Shown: positions 13,756 through 24,810 of the stretch, piece by piece
Position numbering within the stretch: position 1 is the first letter of the stretch
Layout of the letters: each line of letters opens with the position of its first letter
DNA from: Agrypnia vestita
Lineage: Eukaryota > Arthropoda > Insecta > Trichoptera > Phryganeidae
DNA length: 64,000 bases
Assembly: GCA_016648135.1 (NCBI GenBank)
Contig: JADDOH010002105.1
Span: 32,940-96,939 of the forward strand
Direction of reading: 5' to 3'
The notes under the pieces: model-generated
Database searches by the model: none
Seen by the model: the letters and a program-made list of their open reading frames with translations, nothing else
What the model was told of the DNA's origin: nothing
Translations under genes and position numbers: made by a program

Positions 13756-13920
13756 AAGTCTCACAGAGACGAAGCTATTTATATATGAGAAAAAGTGGGT
13801 GGAATTCTCTTAAACGATGGCTCAGGGCTTACAACATGTATGAGCTGGCTTACGTGATCACTCTACACAATGCAACGTTCACCAATTCCATCGTAAGAAA
13901 TCCATACATTATCAAATTTT
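13756..13920 (+). repeat. Repeat A copy, 5' part
   Basis: agaagtctcacagagacgaa, gctggcttacgtgatcactc and caacgttcaccaattccatc. It is then lost before the foldback element at 14021. Confidence 0.75.
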
Positions 13921-14020
13921 TGAACCGCCATATTAATTAATATGACCTTCTTCTGTCGTAACTAACAGTGCGTTTTTTAGTGTTCGTTTGATACATTTTT
14001 AATTGGCAGTATTTTTTTTC

Positions 14021-14411
14021 TACAGGTTGTTTCGTAGTTAGCAAAAACTACAGGGGAGCCTTCTTCATTCAATTTTGAATAGAAAATATTCTTTACACTT
14101 TGGGTGAAATGTCGACAGTTCGCCTTTTTCAATATTGGATACGTAACTTAAAATGCGCTTTAATACAAGTCAAAAAAACATCTGCAAGGATTATTTTTTT
14201 TGACTTGTATCAAAACTAATTAAATTCCACGTAAATTAATTTCACGATAGTCTAACGTTTTATAAATGAGTCAGAAATATTTATAAAAAATGCAAAGTTT
14301 TGATGTCGCTTATCTCCGTAACTGTCGACATTTCACCCAAAGTGTAAATAATATTTTCTATTCAAAACTGAATAAATAAGACTTTCTATTTTTTGCTACT
14401 AGACACCTGTA
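14021..14411. mobile_element. Foldback element, related subfamily, 390 bp
   Basis: Nearly a perfect long inverted repeat. tacaggttgtttcgtagtta at the left pairs with the complement of tgctactagacacctgta at the right. gggtgaaatgtcgacagttc pairs with aactgtcgacatttcaccca. Loop near 14190-14200. No coding capacity. Confidence 0.88.
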
Positions 14412-14689
14412 TACTGTTTTCAATGGATCAATAGAATTCATTCAAGTACTATCACTTAAAATATGTATATAATATTTTGTAATATTTAAGAAACGATATT
14501 TTGTGTAGGAGGGAGTGGAATTTGCATTACAAAAAAAATGTTGGGCTTAACGTTTTTCGTACACATACGGCCTGTAATAAAAAGGTTATGTTATTTATCA
14601 CTTAATTTTTTGCCTTATTTTTTATTGACAAAATTGACGCCAAAAAGTTGTTGTCAGGGGCCATTTAGAATCTACTGCTTAGAGTTTTA

Positions 14690-14808
14690 TGGGGTATCCT
14701 GCCGTGTATATGCGACCTCTCTGGCCGAGTCATCCCTGATGGTGAACCCGGCAGTAGGATCTGAAGTATCGGCCAGAAAGATCAGTATGCACACGGCAGA
14801 ATACCCCA
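14690..14808. repeat. 119-nt hairpin with a structured stem
   Basis: tggggtatcctgccgtgt (14690-14707) pairs with acacggcagaatacccca (14791-14808) with one mismatch. Inside, tctctggccga pairs with tcggccagaaaga. The inner loop is gatggtgaacccggcagtag. It is GC-richer than the flanks and lies within an unrecognised open frame (14538-14876). Confidence 0.8.
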
Positions 14809-15269
14809 GGAAGATTGACGCCGAAAATCACGAACGAGCTCGCCGAATTCCACAGGTTTTAAAATTGACGTTTTGACCTTGCGTTTTGACAGCTACTCAA
14901 TTGCAGATTCACTCAATATTCAGTAAGTGTTTGCGCATATTATTATTAAATAAAAGTATTAAATTTTCAATTTATTTAAAATAATTGAGTAAAAAAATCT
15001 ATTATATGAGTATAAAACGCTATTTTTTAATATAATATGAATAAATATGATTTTTATAGTATTACATTAGTTTTTTGATCAATATATCCGACACTTCTCT
15101 CAAAGTAAAATATCTGTTTCCTTTTTCCATTAATTTAATTAACAATATTGTTTTAACCTTTTTTTATCTGTTAGTCTTCGAATACGTCTTACGTAAATAA
15201 AATACCCCGCGTTTACCCTGCGCCTATAGCGTGATTAAATATTACATCAGTAAAATATAATATTTATAT

Positions 15270-16075
15270 TTAGGTATCTATGGAGAATTTAGATATCGAA
15301 CATTTCCCATCTCCGGTGTTGCTAGACGGCAAAAAACTTTATTTGTCCTCTACTCCTGTCGGATGTCTTTGCAAGTTCGATTTTCCCTTCGCCGCCGAGA
15401 GCGCGGAACGGTGTACGTAGAGCATTTCTGCGTAACGTTCGATTTTCAGGCGATTTTCCCGCCGATGTGTGTGGGCCCACGGCCGTGTGCGCGCCTAAAT
15501 GCGATCCGTTTCCCGCCATGCGCCGGTGCGCGTGCACAGGCAGCCCGGGCGAGCCGACTAGAGTCTCGCTTGGCCCAGGTCAGTTCGGCAGCCGCGCGAC
15601 GCGCGTGCGCGAGCCTCCGCCCCGTCCCGCTCCGCGCCCCCTCTCGCCCGCGAGCGCGAGAGGGACGGCGCGCGCGGCGTTACCTTGACATTGAAAATGT
15701 ATCGCGCGGTCTCTGTCGCTCTCGCGGCGGACGGCGGGAATGCCGCGCGATAAGACGCCGGTCCTTTTTTTCACGTAGTTTGAGGAAAACGGGGGTTTGG
15801 CCGTGAAACATTACCGCCCGCCCCGCGGCCGCCACGTTCCGGCGGCGCATCTGCGGGGTTTCGTAGTTCTCCGCCTCGCCCGCGGAGTTATATTATATTA
15901 TACAGCCTTCCGTCTGGCTCCGGGCCCGCCGAGTCGGGCGGTGCGAGCGAGACGGCAGACCGGTTGCCTTGGCCGTGAAATAAAATTATCTCATTGCCCC
16001 CCCGCCGCGCGTTCCCTCACCCTCTCGCGGGCCGTAGTCGCGACGCGAATAAACATTTTCCTCTTGCTTTGCTTT
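15270..16075. promoter_or_regulatory. GC/CpG-rich island, possible promoter or conserved element
   Basis: A long CpG-dense block (for example cagccgcgcgacgcgcgtgc, gcgagcgcgagagggacggc) in otherwise AT-rich DNA. It contains an initiator-like tcagttcgg near 15579 and has open frames on both strands that match no protein I know, as expected of CpG-rich DNA. No repeat family explains it. It may be a promoter or first exon of ERR or of a gene to the left, or a non-coding transcript. Confidence 0.4.
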
Positions 16076-16079
16076 TAAA

Positions 16080-16800
16080 TTTGAATGTGTTACTCCTGCC
16101 ATGTTTTATGTATGTCAAATCTAAAGGTGTCCATAGACATTCTTTGCAATAACGAAACTCCATTAGGTACGTACATAAAATAATACGTATTTTGGAGACT
16201 TTCATATTAAATATGAGTCCTATAGAATCAGTTCCTACGATTAAGTCCGTAGTTTAATTTTTTTTAGGTTTTTAGGAATTTTTGAATGTTGGAATGTTGT
16301 GAAATAGTCTTTAAATATATTATTTTGTAAAATACATATTATCAGTATAGTCTGTAATCTGTAATAACCCCAGTGATAGATAGCCCTAGTGTGACGATAA
16401 AGTACAATGTAAAAACATTTTGTGACAATTATCCAAAAAAAGCTCCAATTTTAAAACAATGAATATCCAATTTTTATGGTTGAGAATTATGAATAATGTA
16501 TAAAATAAAATAAATGAACGGAATTTAAATATACTAGTAATTTTTGCACTGCATTACGGTACTGATAAGGGTACTTTTTAGATATAAACTAAAAAAATAG
16601 TTTGAAACGTGACGTTTAGCAGAGCACGCTCACACGACTGACCTAATTTATGTATGAGCGATCATGTTATCACGTGACTTTAGATAGCCCTGTGATTGGT
16701 CGGAATATTAAAGTTATGTATTTCATTCTAACTGCCTGGAGGAGAGTTCTTATTTGGTTACCAAATAATTTCACACATTAATTACATTTAAATGTTAAAA
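16080..16800. other. No gene recognised
   Basis: AT-rich DNA between the GC island and a SINE. No open frame or repeat stands out. Confidence 0.6.
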
Positions 16801-17065
16801 ACTTGCTGTAACCCGTCAAAAATGACGGAACATTGGTTCGCGTCTTTGCCAACGGAGACGCGGCTCTATCGGCATCATGCGTAGAGCGGCTGGTTCAGGT
16901 TCAAGCCCCATCTCCGATGGTTTAATTTGTTTTTTAGCCGTGAATTGGAACGAAATTACGAACGTTCCTTGAAGTTACGGACGGACAGACAGACAGACAG
17001 ATGGAGAGACGGACAGAAAACTAAATTATTATGTTTGTGTAAACATTTCGTAATATAATTATTAT
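16801..17065 (+). mobile_element. tRNA-derived SINE, family 3
   Basis: Begins taacccgtcaaaaatgacgg, then gcgtctttgc, a tRNA-like part with B box ggttcaagcccc, then tttagccgtgaattgg and a (GACA)n microsatellite tail (gacagacagacagacagatg). Full or partial copies are at 17560-17620, 25800-25905, 44475-44505, 45625-45912, 48028-48052 and 50107-50372. Confidence 0.85.
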
Positions 17066-17104
17066 AGGAGGTTAGCGGATGGACTGTAAATAAGTAAGAA
17101 CGTT

Positions 17105-17275
17105 GTTACGGATTTTTAGTATAAGAAATGTGCAGAAATATTTAAATGCATAAGGGATATGCTTAAGTCAGAAATATTTAAAAAATGCAAACTTTGAAGT
17201 TGCTTAAACAGTTTCGACGTGAAATTTAAGCAGGAATTTACCTATAAAGTGTTGTGGGCTAGATCTGTTATATCG
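17105..17275. mobile_element. Foldback element, family F, partial right arm
   Basis: cagaaatatttaaaaaatgc, aactttgaagttgcttaa and aaagtgttgtgggctagatc resemble the last 150 bp of family F. It is diverged. Confidence 0.55.
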
Positions 17276-17284
17276 CATTTCCAT

Positions 17285-17400
17285 CGCATTCAGTCAACTT
17301 TCATTCTTTTTTGCCAATTCCAGGCTTCACTTACCATACATTAGAGTTGGCACCAGAACTCCGTCATGAATTGCTAACCATTCTTCATATTGACCATATT
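17285..17400 (-). mobile_element. Short fragment of the YGSEAW LINE
   Basis: The stretch cgcattcagtcaactttcat ... gccaattccaggcttcactt matches the region of the 48414 copy encoding the MYGSEAWNWQKRNES part, in the same minus orientation. It is truncated on both sides. Confidence 0.7.
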
Positions 17401-17559
17401 GGCATTCAGGGCGGTACCTACGTCCAGGCTATATCTATCCTGTGAAAATGGATGTTTTTAAATTTATATTAATTTTTTAAATACAATAATTGCGAAGTCT
17501 TGTACTAAAAGTATTAACATATCTCGACTCGTAAAAATAAACCATACCAATTATTTAAA

Positions 17560-17620
17560 TAATTTTGTTTTCTGTCTGTCCGTCCGTCCGCATAACTTCG
17601 TGTAACGTTCGTATCTTTTT
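17560..17620 (-). mobile_element. SINE family 3, tail fragment
   Basis: ttttctgtctgtccgtccgt followed by cataacttcgtgtaacgttc matches the 3' half of family 3. The tRNA-like head is missing. Confidence 0.7.
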
Positions 17621-18169
17621 TATAGTAAACTTTTAAAAAAAAAAAAATTATTTTTGATTTTTTTTTCTAATTATTATAAACAGCATTTTGCATTGGGGTC
17701 CAGTGCCTTTTTTTCAATTTTCATTGGAGCCGAAATTTTAGTTAGGCCACCGGTCAGACCCCACCCCTTTTAATGGTTATCTCGGATCACTTGCTCAATT
17801 AACGCTCTAGTGTATATTTCCCATTTGGGTACCTACTTACCGACGAGGTTACAAATAATTATGACATTGCCGAAAATATCTGTGGACGGGTCCGCCTTCG
17901 AATAATAAATAATTAAAATGACGCGTTCCATCAATTTTGGAGCGGCACTCCAAATTTAAAACGACATTGCCGACGTGTTAATCGCACAGGTGCAGAGTTC
18001 CTGGGGGGATACTCAGGTTGTTGGGTACTATGCAATCATCGGTGCTCAGCATGGTCGTAAATATTGTCCGTTCGCTGCATCGCAATTGAATTTTCATTTT
18101 ATACTCTGTGATACTTACAATAACAAAATTTATATTTAGAGTTTGTCCAAATTTTTCAGAACACAGTAC

Positions 18170-18290
18170 TGGATTTTTGTCATAGGGACATCATTAATCA
18201 ATCCAATAATAGATGTCTCACAGAGACGAAATTATATTTTTGTGGGAAAGTACGTAGGCTGGCTTAAGTGATCGCTTTACACAATATAAC
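18170..18290 (+). repeat. Repeat A copy, junction part
   Basis: ctggatttttgtcataggga, catcattaatcaatccaata and atgtctcacagagacgaaat run on without a break. This shows that the 'ctggatttt' block lies directly before the 'gtctcacagagac' block in the element. Confidence 0.7.
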
Positions 18291-18313
18291 CCCTAAAATT
18301 ATTGTACTGTGCG

Positions 18314-18723
18314 TTTGTTCGAAGCAACCTGGAATATGCATACTTTGCGAGACTTGAACAGATACAAAAGAAGTTTCTTCGCCACCTCAACACACTAGAT
18401 TTAACTTATCTTTTGACTCTTATCACGAAGCACTACACTTCCACAACTTAAAAACACTGGAACATCGAAGAGCACGTGCTGATCTAACGCAATTATTTAA
18501 GCTCCTGAGAGGATATCTCGACTGTCCCAATCAACTGGACTTAATCTCTTTTCATGTTCCCTGCAGACGTACCCGACAAAACGTGCTCTTCCATGTTCCG
18601 AGAAATAGAGCATCCCATACACAAAATACATTTTTATATCGCGCATGCAAAGCTTTCAATAATAATTCTATCGATATTGACCTCTTCAACATTGGTCTTA
18701 CTGAATTTAAAAGAATGCTTTAG
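18314..18723 (+). mobile_element. LINE ORF2 C-terminal fragment (Jockey/I-type)
   Basis: Translated piecewise it gives FVRSNLEYAYFARLEQIQKK, HFHNLKTLEHRRARADL, LFKLLRGYLDCP, RRTRQNVLFHVPRNRASHTQ and FLYRACKAFNN, then a stop. This is the standard end of reverse transcriptases of the Jockey/I/R1 group (LExIQRxFLR ... Lxx RRxxxDLxxLFKLLxG). There are frameshifts and the N-terminal domains are absent, so it is a dead fragment. It adjoins a repeat-A copy on its left. Confidence 0.75.
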
Positions 18724-18910
18724 ATTACATGTACTAAATCGACTTTGACCATTCACTCACTATACCTAATCTTCTCTTCCTCCACCCCTATCCTGACTCC
18801 TACCTCCTCATCCTTTTTCACCTATTATTTAACTTATTTCTTGATATACTTTTTCTTTTTTCACATTCATTCACTTACCATTATTCATTTTTAACATTGT
18901 TTGTTGCTTA

Positions 18911-19240
18911 TTTTTTCTTCTTCTTCTTCCTTAGCCTTTTTCCCTCCACTGCTGAATGTAGGCCTCTTCCATTTTCTTCCTCTCATCTCTGTTTCTCCCC
19001 CTTCGCATCCAGGTTCTTCCTGGCTTGCTGGACTATGTCATCAGACCACATTTCCGACACTTGGAAAGGCAGATGCTCGGCGTAAGCCTTCGAGATAAAA
19101 TAAGAAATGAAGAAATAAGACGCCGAACAAAAGTTGCCGATATTGTGGACCGTATTACAAAACTAAAATGGCAGTGGGCTGGACATATGGCTCGATAGAA
19201 GGATACTAGATGGGCACCCAGAATCCTACAGTGGAGACCC
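18911..19240. mobile_element. Twin-primed (5'-inverted) LINE insertion
   Basis: Same LINE family as 49071-49336, in two pieces facing opposite ways. On the minus strand, 19049 down to 18911 encodes the end of the protein (SDDIVQQA.., EEAYIQQW) and finishes with the (GAA)n tail. On the plus strand, 19050-19240 encodes the preceding part (RHLERQMLGVSLRDKIRNEE, then KWQWAGHMAR and RILQWRP), with one stop codon. About 37 nt of element sequence between the two pieces are missing. The whole is flanked by a perfect 9-bp direct repeat tgttgctta (18902-18910 and 19241-19249). This is the expected product of twin priming. Confidence 0.9.
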
Positions 19241-19249
19241 TGTTGCTTA

Positions 19250-20018
19250 CTACTATTCATTAATTAATTAAAAATAATTATCTTAAAAATATCTTATCTA
19301 ACTTTGTTCTTAACATCTGTGAATCTTTTTAATTGGTCTATGAAATGAACACTGTGCTTTTACATTATATGTTTAAAAAACTGTTAAGATTCCTTGATAA
19401 ATAAATAAATAACAATATAGCTACTTTATTCCTTATTTTTATGAATAAAAAATATATAACGACTTTTATGTACGAGTATATAAATAATGTATTTATCTTC
19501 GTTGGCGAAACGGCCGTCGTTAAAAAGTCTTTTCGGCGAAACGGCGCCGGCGAATCGTCCCGACCTCTGTTAAGTACTTGTATGTAGATACTAGACACGC
19601 GGTTTCATCCGTATAATCGTCGGCATTGTATACGCAATCGCCTTCATCAAACAAAGCGTTGGGCGGTTTTGGGGGAAATTTTCACCACCATCAACTCTAT
19701 AGTTCGGAGCACTTTTCACCGTTTGTGGGTTTATATAAACTGTGATCTTTAAAACGCGATCTCAGTCACACGTCATTGAATACTACACTCAACTGAGTCA
19801 AGATAGCAACATATCTCTTCACTAGCAACCGCCTCCATATATAGTTCCCTCTGCTTATCGATCCATGACCGCCTTTTTTTTGTTAAAATTGTATGTCTTT
19901 GGTACTTGATATCATGTAAGCGAATGTTACAATTTTGTAATGGTTGATTGATGTTAGATTGTGAAATTGAAATTGTTGATTGAGATTGTGGCATTTGTTA
20001 GGCTGGTGATGCGAATTA
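19250..20018. other. No clear gene; one suggestive short frame
   Basis: A minus-strand frame of 73 codons (19994-19773) reads like real protein (KKRRSWIDKQRELYMEAVAS) and may be a scrap of a transposase, but I cannot assign it. Sequence at 19500-19570 has repeated 'ggcgaaacgg' words. Confidence 0.4.
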
Positions 20019-20340
20019 TTAAGGGGTTACACCATTTTTATATTTTCAAAAATTAGTCTTGTCTTATAGCTGATGTTCTGAGAATAATTTGAGCCGTCGA
20101 TCATTTTAAAAATTTGACTGAGTTATAGCAGTTTTAAATGAGCGTGGCAGGCGAATTCTTAAACGAATTCATATTATTATGTGCCTTTTCTCGAGACTCT
20201 TTCAGGCTTTTGGAGATTATATCTCAAAAACTATAAGGCCCGAATACTATAGGCACGCTTAAGCGTAATTTGCAGTACGAATTTACACTTTTAAGGCGTA
20301 CTTTAATCTTTAAATCGTTTAAGTGTTGACTCTGTATTCG
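20019..20340 (+). mobile_element. Left end of a TTAA-type element, truncated
   Basis: TTAA then ggggttacaccatttttata, as in the element at 34119. No matching right end was found downstream, so only the left boundary is certain. Confidence 0.5.
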
Positions 20341-20559
20341 GGCCGTCCGATTTTGTTCTTTACATTTCTCTTTACGATGTCTCGGTCCTTTCTCTTCTGC
20401 TGTGGGGTTCTGGTCATGTAATTAATGTTCTTGGCCGGAATCAACTTACGGGTTTATTCAGTATTTTACAAAATATCCCCCGCGCCCCCGAATATTCCCG
20501 CATCTTCCATCCTGCTCGCGCACACACAGATATCCTTCACATCGGGATACATTACAGAT

Positions 20560-20622
20560 ATATTGTGACCTCGCCAAGAATCGAGCCCGGAACCCTCGGT
20601 ACGAAGAGCCAGTGCCATTTTT
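20560..20622 (-). mobile_element. tRNA-derived SINE, family 2, partial
   Basis: tgtgacctcgccaagaatcg and ggaaccctcggtacgaagag match the B-box half of family 2. The head half stops at ccagtgcc. Confidence 0.65.
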
Positions 20623-21529
20623 GAATGAAATTTAATGTCCAGAGAGACAAATATTCTCAAAATAAATTTAGATAAATCACTAGAAATATATTTATCGAAA
20701 AATATAGTAACAGCACTGGGACCAATTTTTTTATTAGATATTTTAAATATATTAATGACAATAAATAAGGCTAATAGACCATATAAAATCTTTACATACG
20801 TTTCCATGCGAGACATACTCTGAAAAATAATTCCTTCATCAATAAAATATGTTTTTTTTTTTTTCATATTCAGTGATTCAAGTGACTAATCAAAATATGC
20901 TTGCATTTTAGACATAAAATTAAAATCTATCTCTCAAAAAAATCTACTCGTCACCGGGTAGAATCTGTTGCAGGTAGACAGCTTTACCAATTTAGCTACT
21001 ACCATACAACAAGTCGTAAAATTTCATCTGCACAAGTTTCCAATGAGATATGCTTTTAACTTAATTATTTTAATCTTAATAATAATAATAATTCGTGAAC
21101 TATGTAATTAATTACACCGCGTATTCAATAAACCATAGGGAAGTTATAGAACCTCATTTTCATTAATAATGTAACCAGATCACTCCATCCCCTATCTGCG
21201 CTTGACCTTGAGCCTAGCTTATTAAGTTATGGGGGGTATTTTTTCACCGAAAAGTTTCCTATGTTTCGACCTTGCTTCCAATCTATCCAGGATTTTATTT
21301 CGTATATTTTATTTATTTATGCTGGATTTGTATACGAAAATTCAATACATCAAGTTAGTGATCTGTGACTAAATGCTTACACGTATTTTTAGTATAACAA
21401 GATTTTCGTAATTGGTGATTATTATCCCAACACAAAGCTGCAAAAATCTATATACAAAGTTCATCAGACAAAAGACTACAGATGTATATAGCATAGTCGA
21501 TTCAAATAAATGATTTTTCAGATTTAAAC
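20623..21529. other. No gene recognised
   Basis: 20940-20995 reads on the minus strand like the A-box half of a tRNA (gtagctaaattggtaaagct) but lacks a B box. The rest is AT-rich. Confidence 0.5.
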
Positions 21530-21533
21530 ATAT

Positions 21534-22065
21534 TGTAACGAGGCTAAAAAGAATTACGCACTCCTGTCGAGTGACAGTTGTTTGAAGTTGTCACAACACT
21601 ATCCAAGAATTGAGAACGGTCTACAATGTTCTACGGCTTTCGGGAAGCATCTGAAATATTCTAAAAGAATCTAGAAGTCACGAGAATCGTCTCCTAAACA
21701 TTCGAAAAAGCCAGAAAGTACAAAGTAATTTGATACACGGATATAAATACGGGCCGGTCGGTTGTTGTTTTAGCGCGCTTGACAGCGAAACCAATGCGGA
21801 GGCAAGTCGCGGGCTGCGGAGGCCAGGGTGGCCAACCGAGCGATAATTCGACAGCGAATAATCTAGAAAAGTTATTGAATAAAGTGTTATAGCGATAATA
21901 AAGTGTCTATTTATGCTCTGATAAATTACGAAATAGTGTAATTTAAATAATAGCGTCAAATAGTGTTCAGTGACTTAACGTTTGATTAATTAATTAGTAA
22001 TTAATAAACCTATAATTAAATTCCAGCGCTTTCATTAATTCCTCCCGCAGCCACGACACGTGACA
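21534..22065 (+). mobile_element. Solo LTR, Ty3/Gypsy-like
   Basis: A 532-bp sequence beginning TGTAACGAGG and ending CACGTGACA, with the TG...CA ends expected of an LTR. It is flanked by the 4-bp direct repeat ATAT (21530-21533 and 22066-22069). It contains a TATA-like motif (gatataaatacgg near 21739) followed by a GC-rich leader and later AATAAA signals (near 21877 and 21898). No internal gag-pol region is adjacent, so it is a solo LTR left by recombination. Related sequence occurs at 32023-32500 and 49021-49400, which supports a repeated family. Confidence 0.82.
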
Positions 22066-22185
22066 ATATATAGAATATTCAACATTTGATAATGTGCGAA
22101 TGTTCTTACGTTGGAATTGGCGAACGTTTATTTAAATAATTATTAATAAAATATTATTATAATAATATATATATATATTTTAATA

Positions 22186-22355
22186 TAGATGCGAACACGG
22201 AATATGTGTCACATCAATATTCTTAATATTTTCAAACAAGCTAAACGCTTGTGCTATGAAAATAGGACTAACTTGCTAGTCTGTAGTGAGGTTCGAATCC
22301 ACGATTTTTTGGATCACGAGGCGAGTGTCCTTACTACAAGACCAACAAGCTACTT
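22186..22355 (-). mobile_element. tRNA-derived SINE, family 1
   Basis: Nearly colinear with the copy at 10589 (gatgcgaacacggaatatgt at the tail end, gaccaacaagctac at the head). It has point differences in the B-box region. It sits 120 bp after the solo LTR. Confidence 0.85.
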
Positions 22356-22679
22356 ATTTTATAATTATAACAATTTTTTACAGAATATTTTCGAGATATT
22401 GTACTTTAAGAAAATGCAAAAAAAAATCATTTTTTTTGAAAATTCTCAATATCTATCTATACGTCGCTTTTCAAAGTGTAGTGCCCCAATTAAATTCGAC
22501 AGTAAATTTTTTAATTAGTACGTTAATTTTTTAATTCTGTAATTATTTTAAATAAAATAAAAAAAAACCTCTCCAACGATTAAATCAATACTTCTTTTCA
22601 GATTATTCGTATAAATCCTTCTTCATATTTAGTTTGTTCGATACCTATATATATATTATTATTTTTATATTTGTGTTCA

Positions 22680-22924
22680 GGGTGTGATTGCGTTACAAGA
22701 TTTCTCGCCTCGAAGTTTTGGGCGAGGGTGTCCTTGCCCGCCAAGTGAAAGTAGCCGCTTTCGGCGTATTCCGCCCACGTGGTCGGAGACAGCCGCGGGA
22801 GGCTCTGGCGGAGGCGTTACGCAATCGATTTTCATCCCCCGCCCCCCCACCCCCCCTTCCAGTTCCGCCCGGCGGGGGCGCGTTTTTCAATGGGGGATAC
22901 GTCACGTTAAAAAAACCTTGAATT
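22680..22924. promoter_or_regulatory. GC-rich block
   Basis: gggcgagggtgtccttgccc, gccgcgggaggctctggcgg and a C-rich tract (gcccccccacccccccttcc). It ends where repeat C begins. Open frames on both strands are unrecognised. Confidence 0.3.
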
Positions 22925-23250
22925 GTAACCGACTACCGCTTCGGGGTTTTTGGAGGATACTACTTTTTTACTTCCTTTCTTTTAACTCGTGGCTTGCCGA
23001 AATTGCTTGACGAAAAAACTATGGATCGATTTTTAACCCTTTTCCCGTGATCCAATCGAGCTGAAACTTTGCGAGTAGACTCGAGGCGACGATCAAGATC
23101 TATCAAATTTTCGTTAAAAAAAAATTATAGTATAATTTTGGATTTTTCAAATTTTTAATGATTTTTTGATAACAATTCAGTAAGTTGTATGGAAATTCTG
23201 ACGCATATGGTAGACACGAAACCCGAAAATGAGAAAGGGAGTATTGTAAA
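22925..23250. repeat. Repeat C copy
   Basis: ttttacttcctttcttttaa ctcgtggc, gacgaaaaaactatggatcg and cccgtgatccaatcgagctg are the complement of 38338-38562. The far end, gacgcatatggtagacacga, recurs inverted at 28535. Class unknown. Confidence 0.7.
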
Positions 23251-23484
23251 AACTTGGTTTTTATGGGTTACTTTTTTTAAGATTAGAATAATATATCACT
23301 TACGCGAGACTAAATATTAAACCATTCTACATTTTTTCGTTATCTCAAATGGTTGCTGTGGTGAAATTGGTATCCCAGTAGCGGGTGCGTCCAGTCACTA
23401 CGTTGTAATTTGTATATATACCTATATTTTTCAGAAAAAAAGTGAAATCTAATTTTTGTCTAACAGAATATTGTATCACATGAG

Positions 23485-23935
23485 AGGCATAAAAGCAAAG
23501 GTAGCATGTGTGATGTGTTTCTGATAGAAATACAAAAAACCTGCCACTACTCAAAGGGAAACCTGCATTATTGGAAATAAGTTTTTTGTCAAACAGTTGC
23601 CACCTCAGTTTTCCTTTTAAAAAGGTACGTGTATAAATAAATATTTTACTTTAAAATGTTGATATTACCATGTTTGCTATCGAATAGAGGATATTGGTGC
23701 TTTTGCTGTTTACATAATTGGATATAGGTGTATTTGCTATGATGTTTCAGTCTAAAATTGACATCCACCCTCACCTCAATATGAAGCGACCATTTTGTAA
23801 CGTGACGCATCCTCGAGTATTGATTGGTTTAAATGAATATTGCTGCCTTTGCTTTTTACACTACAAGGATATTGCTATATTTGCCTTTAACAGTGATTTC
23901 GAAGCATGATTTTGGAAGGGAATATATTTAAAATT
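23485..23935. mobile_element. Repeat B, long form, opposite orientation
   Basis: Contains gaggcataaaagcaaaggta at one end, then gaatattgctgcctttgctt near 23837 and gattttggaagggaat at the other end. It is colinear with the complement of 41100-41600 (for example tgaagcgaccattttgtaac against gccgcttcatagtaaagtga). Confidence 0.78.
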
Positions 23936-23954
23936 GCGAACTTTCTGTCAAATT

Positions 23955-24165
23955 GTCCAGACTTGCTCGGACGAATATCGATTTTAGTGCCATACAGACC
24001 AACCAGAACTTCACAATAAGTCTTACGCACTGCAATACAAGCTCAAAACAGCACACATTTTTCTGCAAAGCTTCGCTGCATTGAACTCGACTTCTTCAAC
24101 ACAACAATCTGATCTAGCGTCACCGCATAAACCGTAACATTTTTCAACTACAATCACGCAGTTTT
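23955..24165 (+). mobile_element. LINE ORF2 C-terminal fragment, decayed
   Basis: Piecewise translation resembles the same Jockey/I-type tail as at 18314 (PYRPTRTSQ, then QAQNSTHFSAKLRCIELDFF). The segment is interrupted by stops. A pyrimidine-rich tail (ccctcccctcctctctctg) follows, similar to the one after the 18314 copy. Confidence 0.5.
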
Positions 24166-24539
24166 TAATCCCATCCCTATTCCATATTCCCTCCCCTCCT
24201 CTCTCTGTCCCCTCTAGAATTTAATACTACATTGTGTTGCATTATTGATTTATCCTGTTATACGTATATTCCTAATCACTACCACTCCAACCAAATGGAT
24301 TCATGTAATATTTCTGTACTTCCAATTTTGTTGTACTTTTTCCAAATAAGCTGTTTGGATCCTAAATAAAATAGCTCGTTTTTGATATTAGGTAGGTACC
24401 TATCAACTATACCTATCAGATATTAAATTAATTATCTGACAAAATATTATTATGATACATTAAAATCTAAATAGTATGATGACAATTGTGGCGCATGGAT
24501 GCAAAACTGCCACTATCCAAATGGGCTCAATAAAAAAAA

Positions 24540-24810
24540 TGATAAAAATTTGAAAAAAATATTTTTTCAATTTTTTTTAAGATTTTTATCATTTTGTTCG
24601 ACTTGTATATTAAAGCAAATAATTTTTTCACTATCGATATAACTTAATGTAATCATAGTTCAACTTTTTGCTAAAAATAAGTTAGAAATACTGAAAAAAA
24701 TGCAAATTTTGATATTAAGTATCTCCATAAATATCGATATTAGGTTATTTTTTCTTGAACATTTTCGACTCATTATCAAGGCAGGAATCCACCCGTAATG
24801 TTATGCGGTT
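24540..24810. mobile_element. Foldback element, family F, partial
   Basis: Carries the right arm tcgacttgtatattaaagca ... cgactcattatcaaggcagg. The expected last 40 bp (tattgtggactagctc...) are replaced by the end of a family-D MITE at 24825. Confidence 0.7.

Noticed and set aside
15363..15806. 147-codon Arg/Ala-rich frame in the CpG island
   Set aside because: Low-complexity Arg/Ala/Pro composition follows from CpG-rich DNA. Frames are open on both strands and no motif is visible.
18901..19100. Plus-strand open frames over the LINE tail
   Set aside because: They are antisense to the retrotransposon protein and arise from its codon pattern.
21203..21211. Exact ERR response element (TCAAGGTCA, minus strand) suggesting autoregulation
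   Set aside because: About 0.5 exact matches are expected by chance in 64 kb on both strands. It is 32 kb from the coding exons and next to an LTR.
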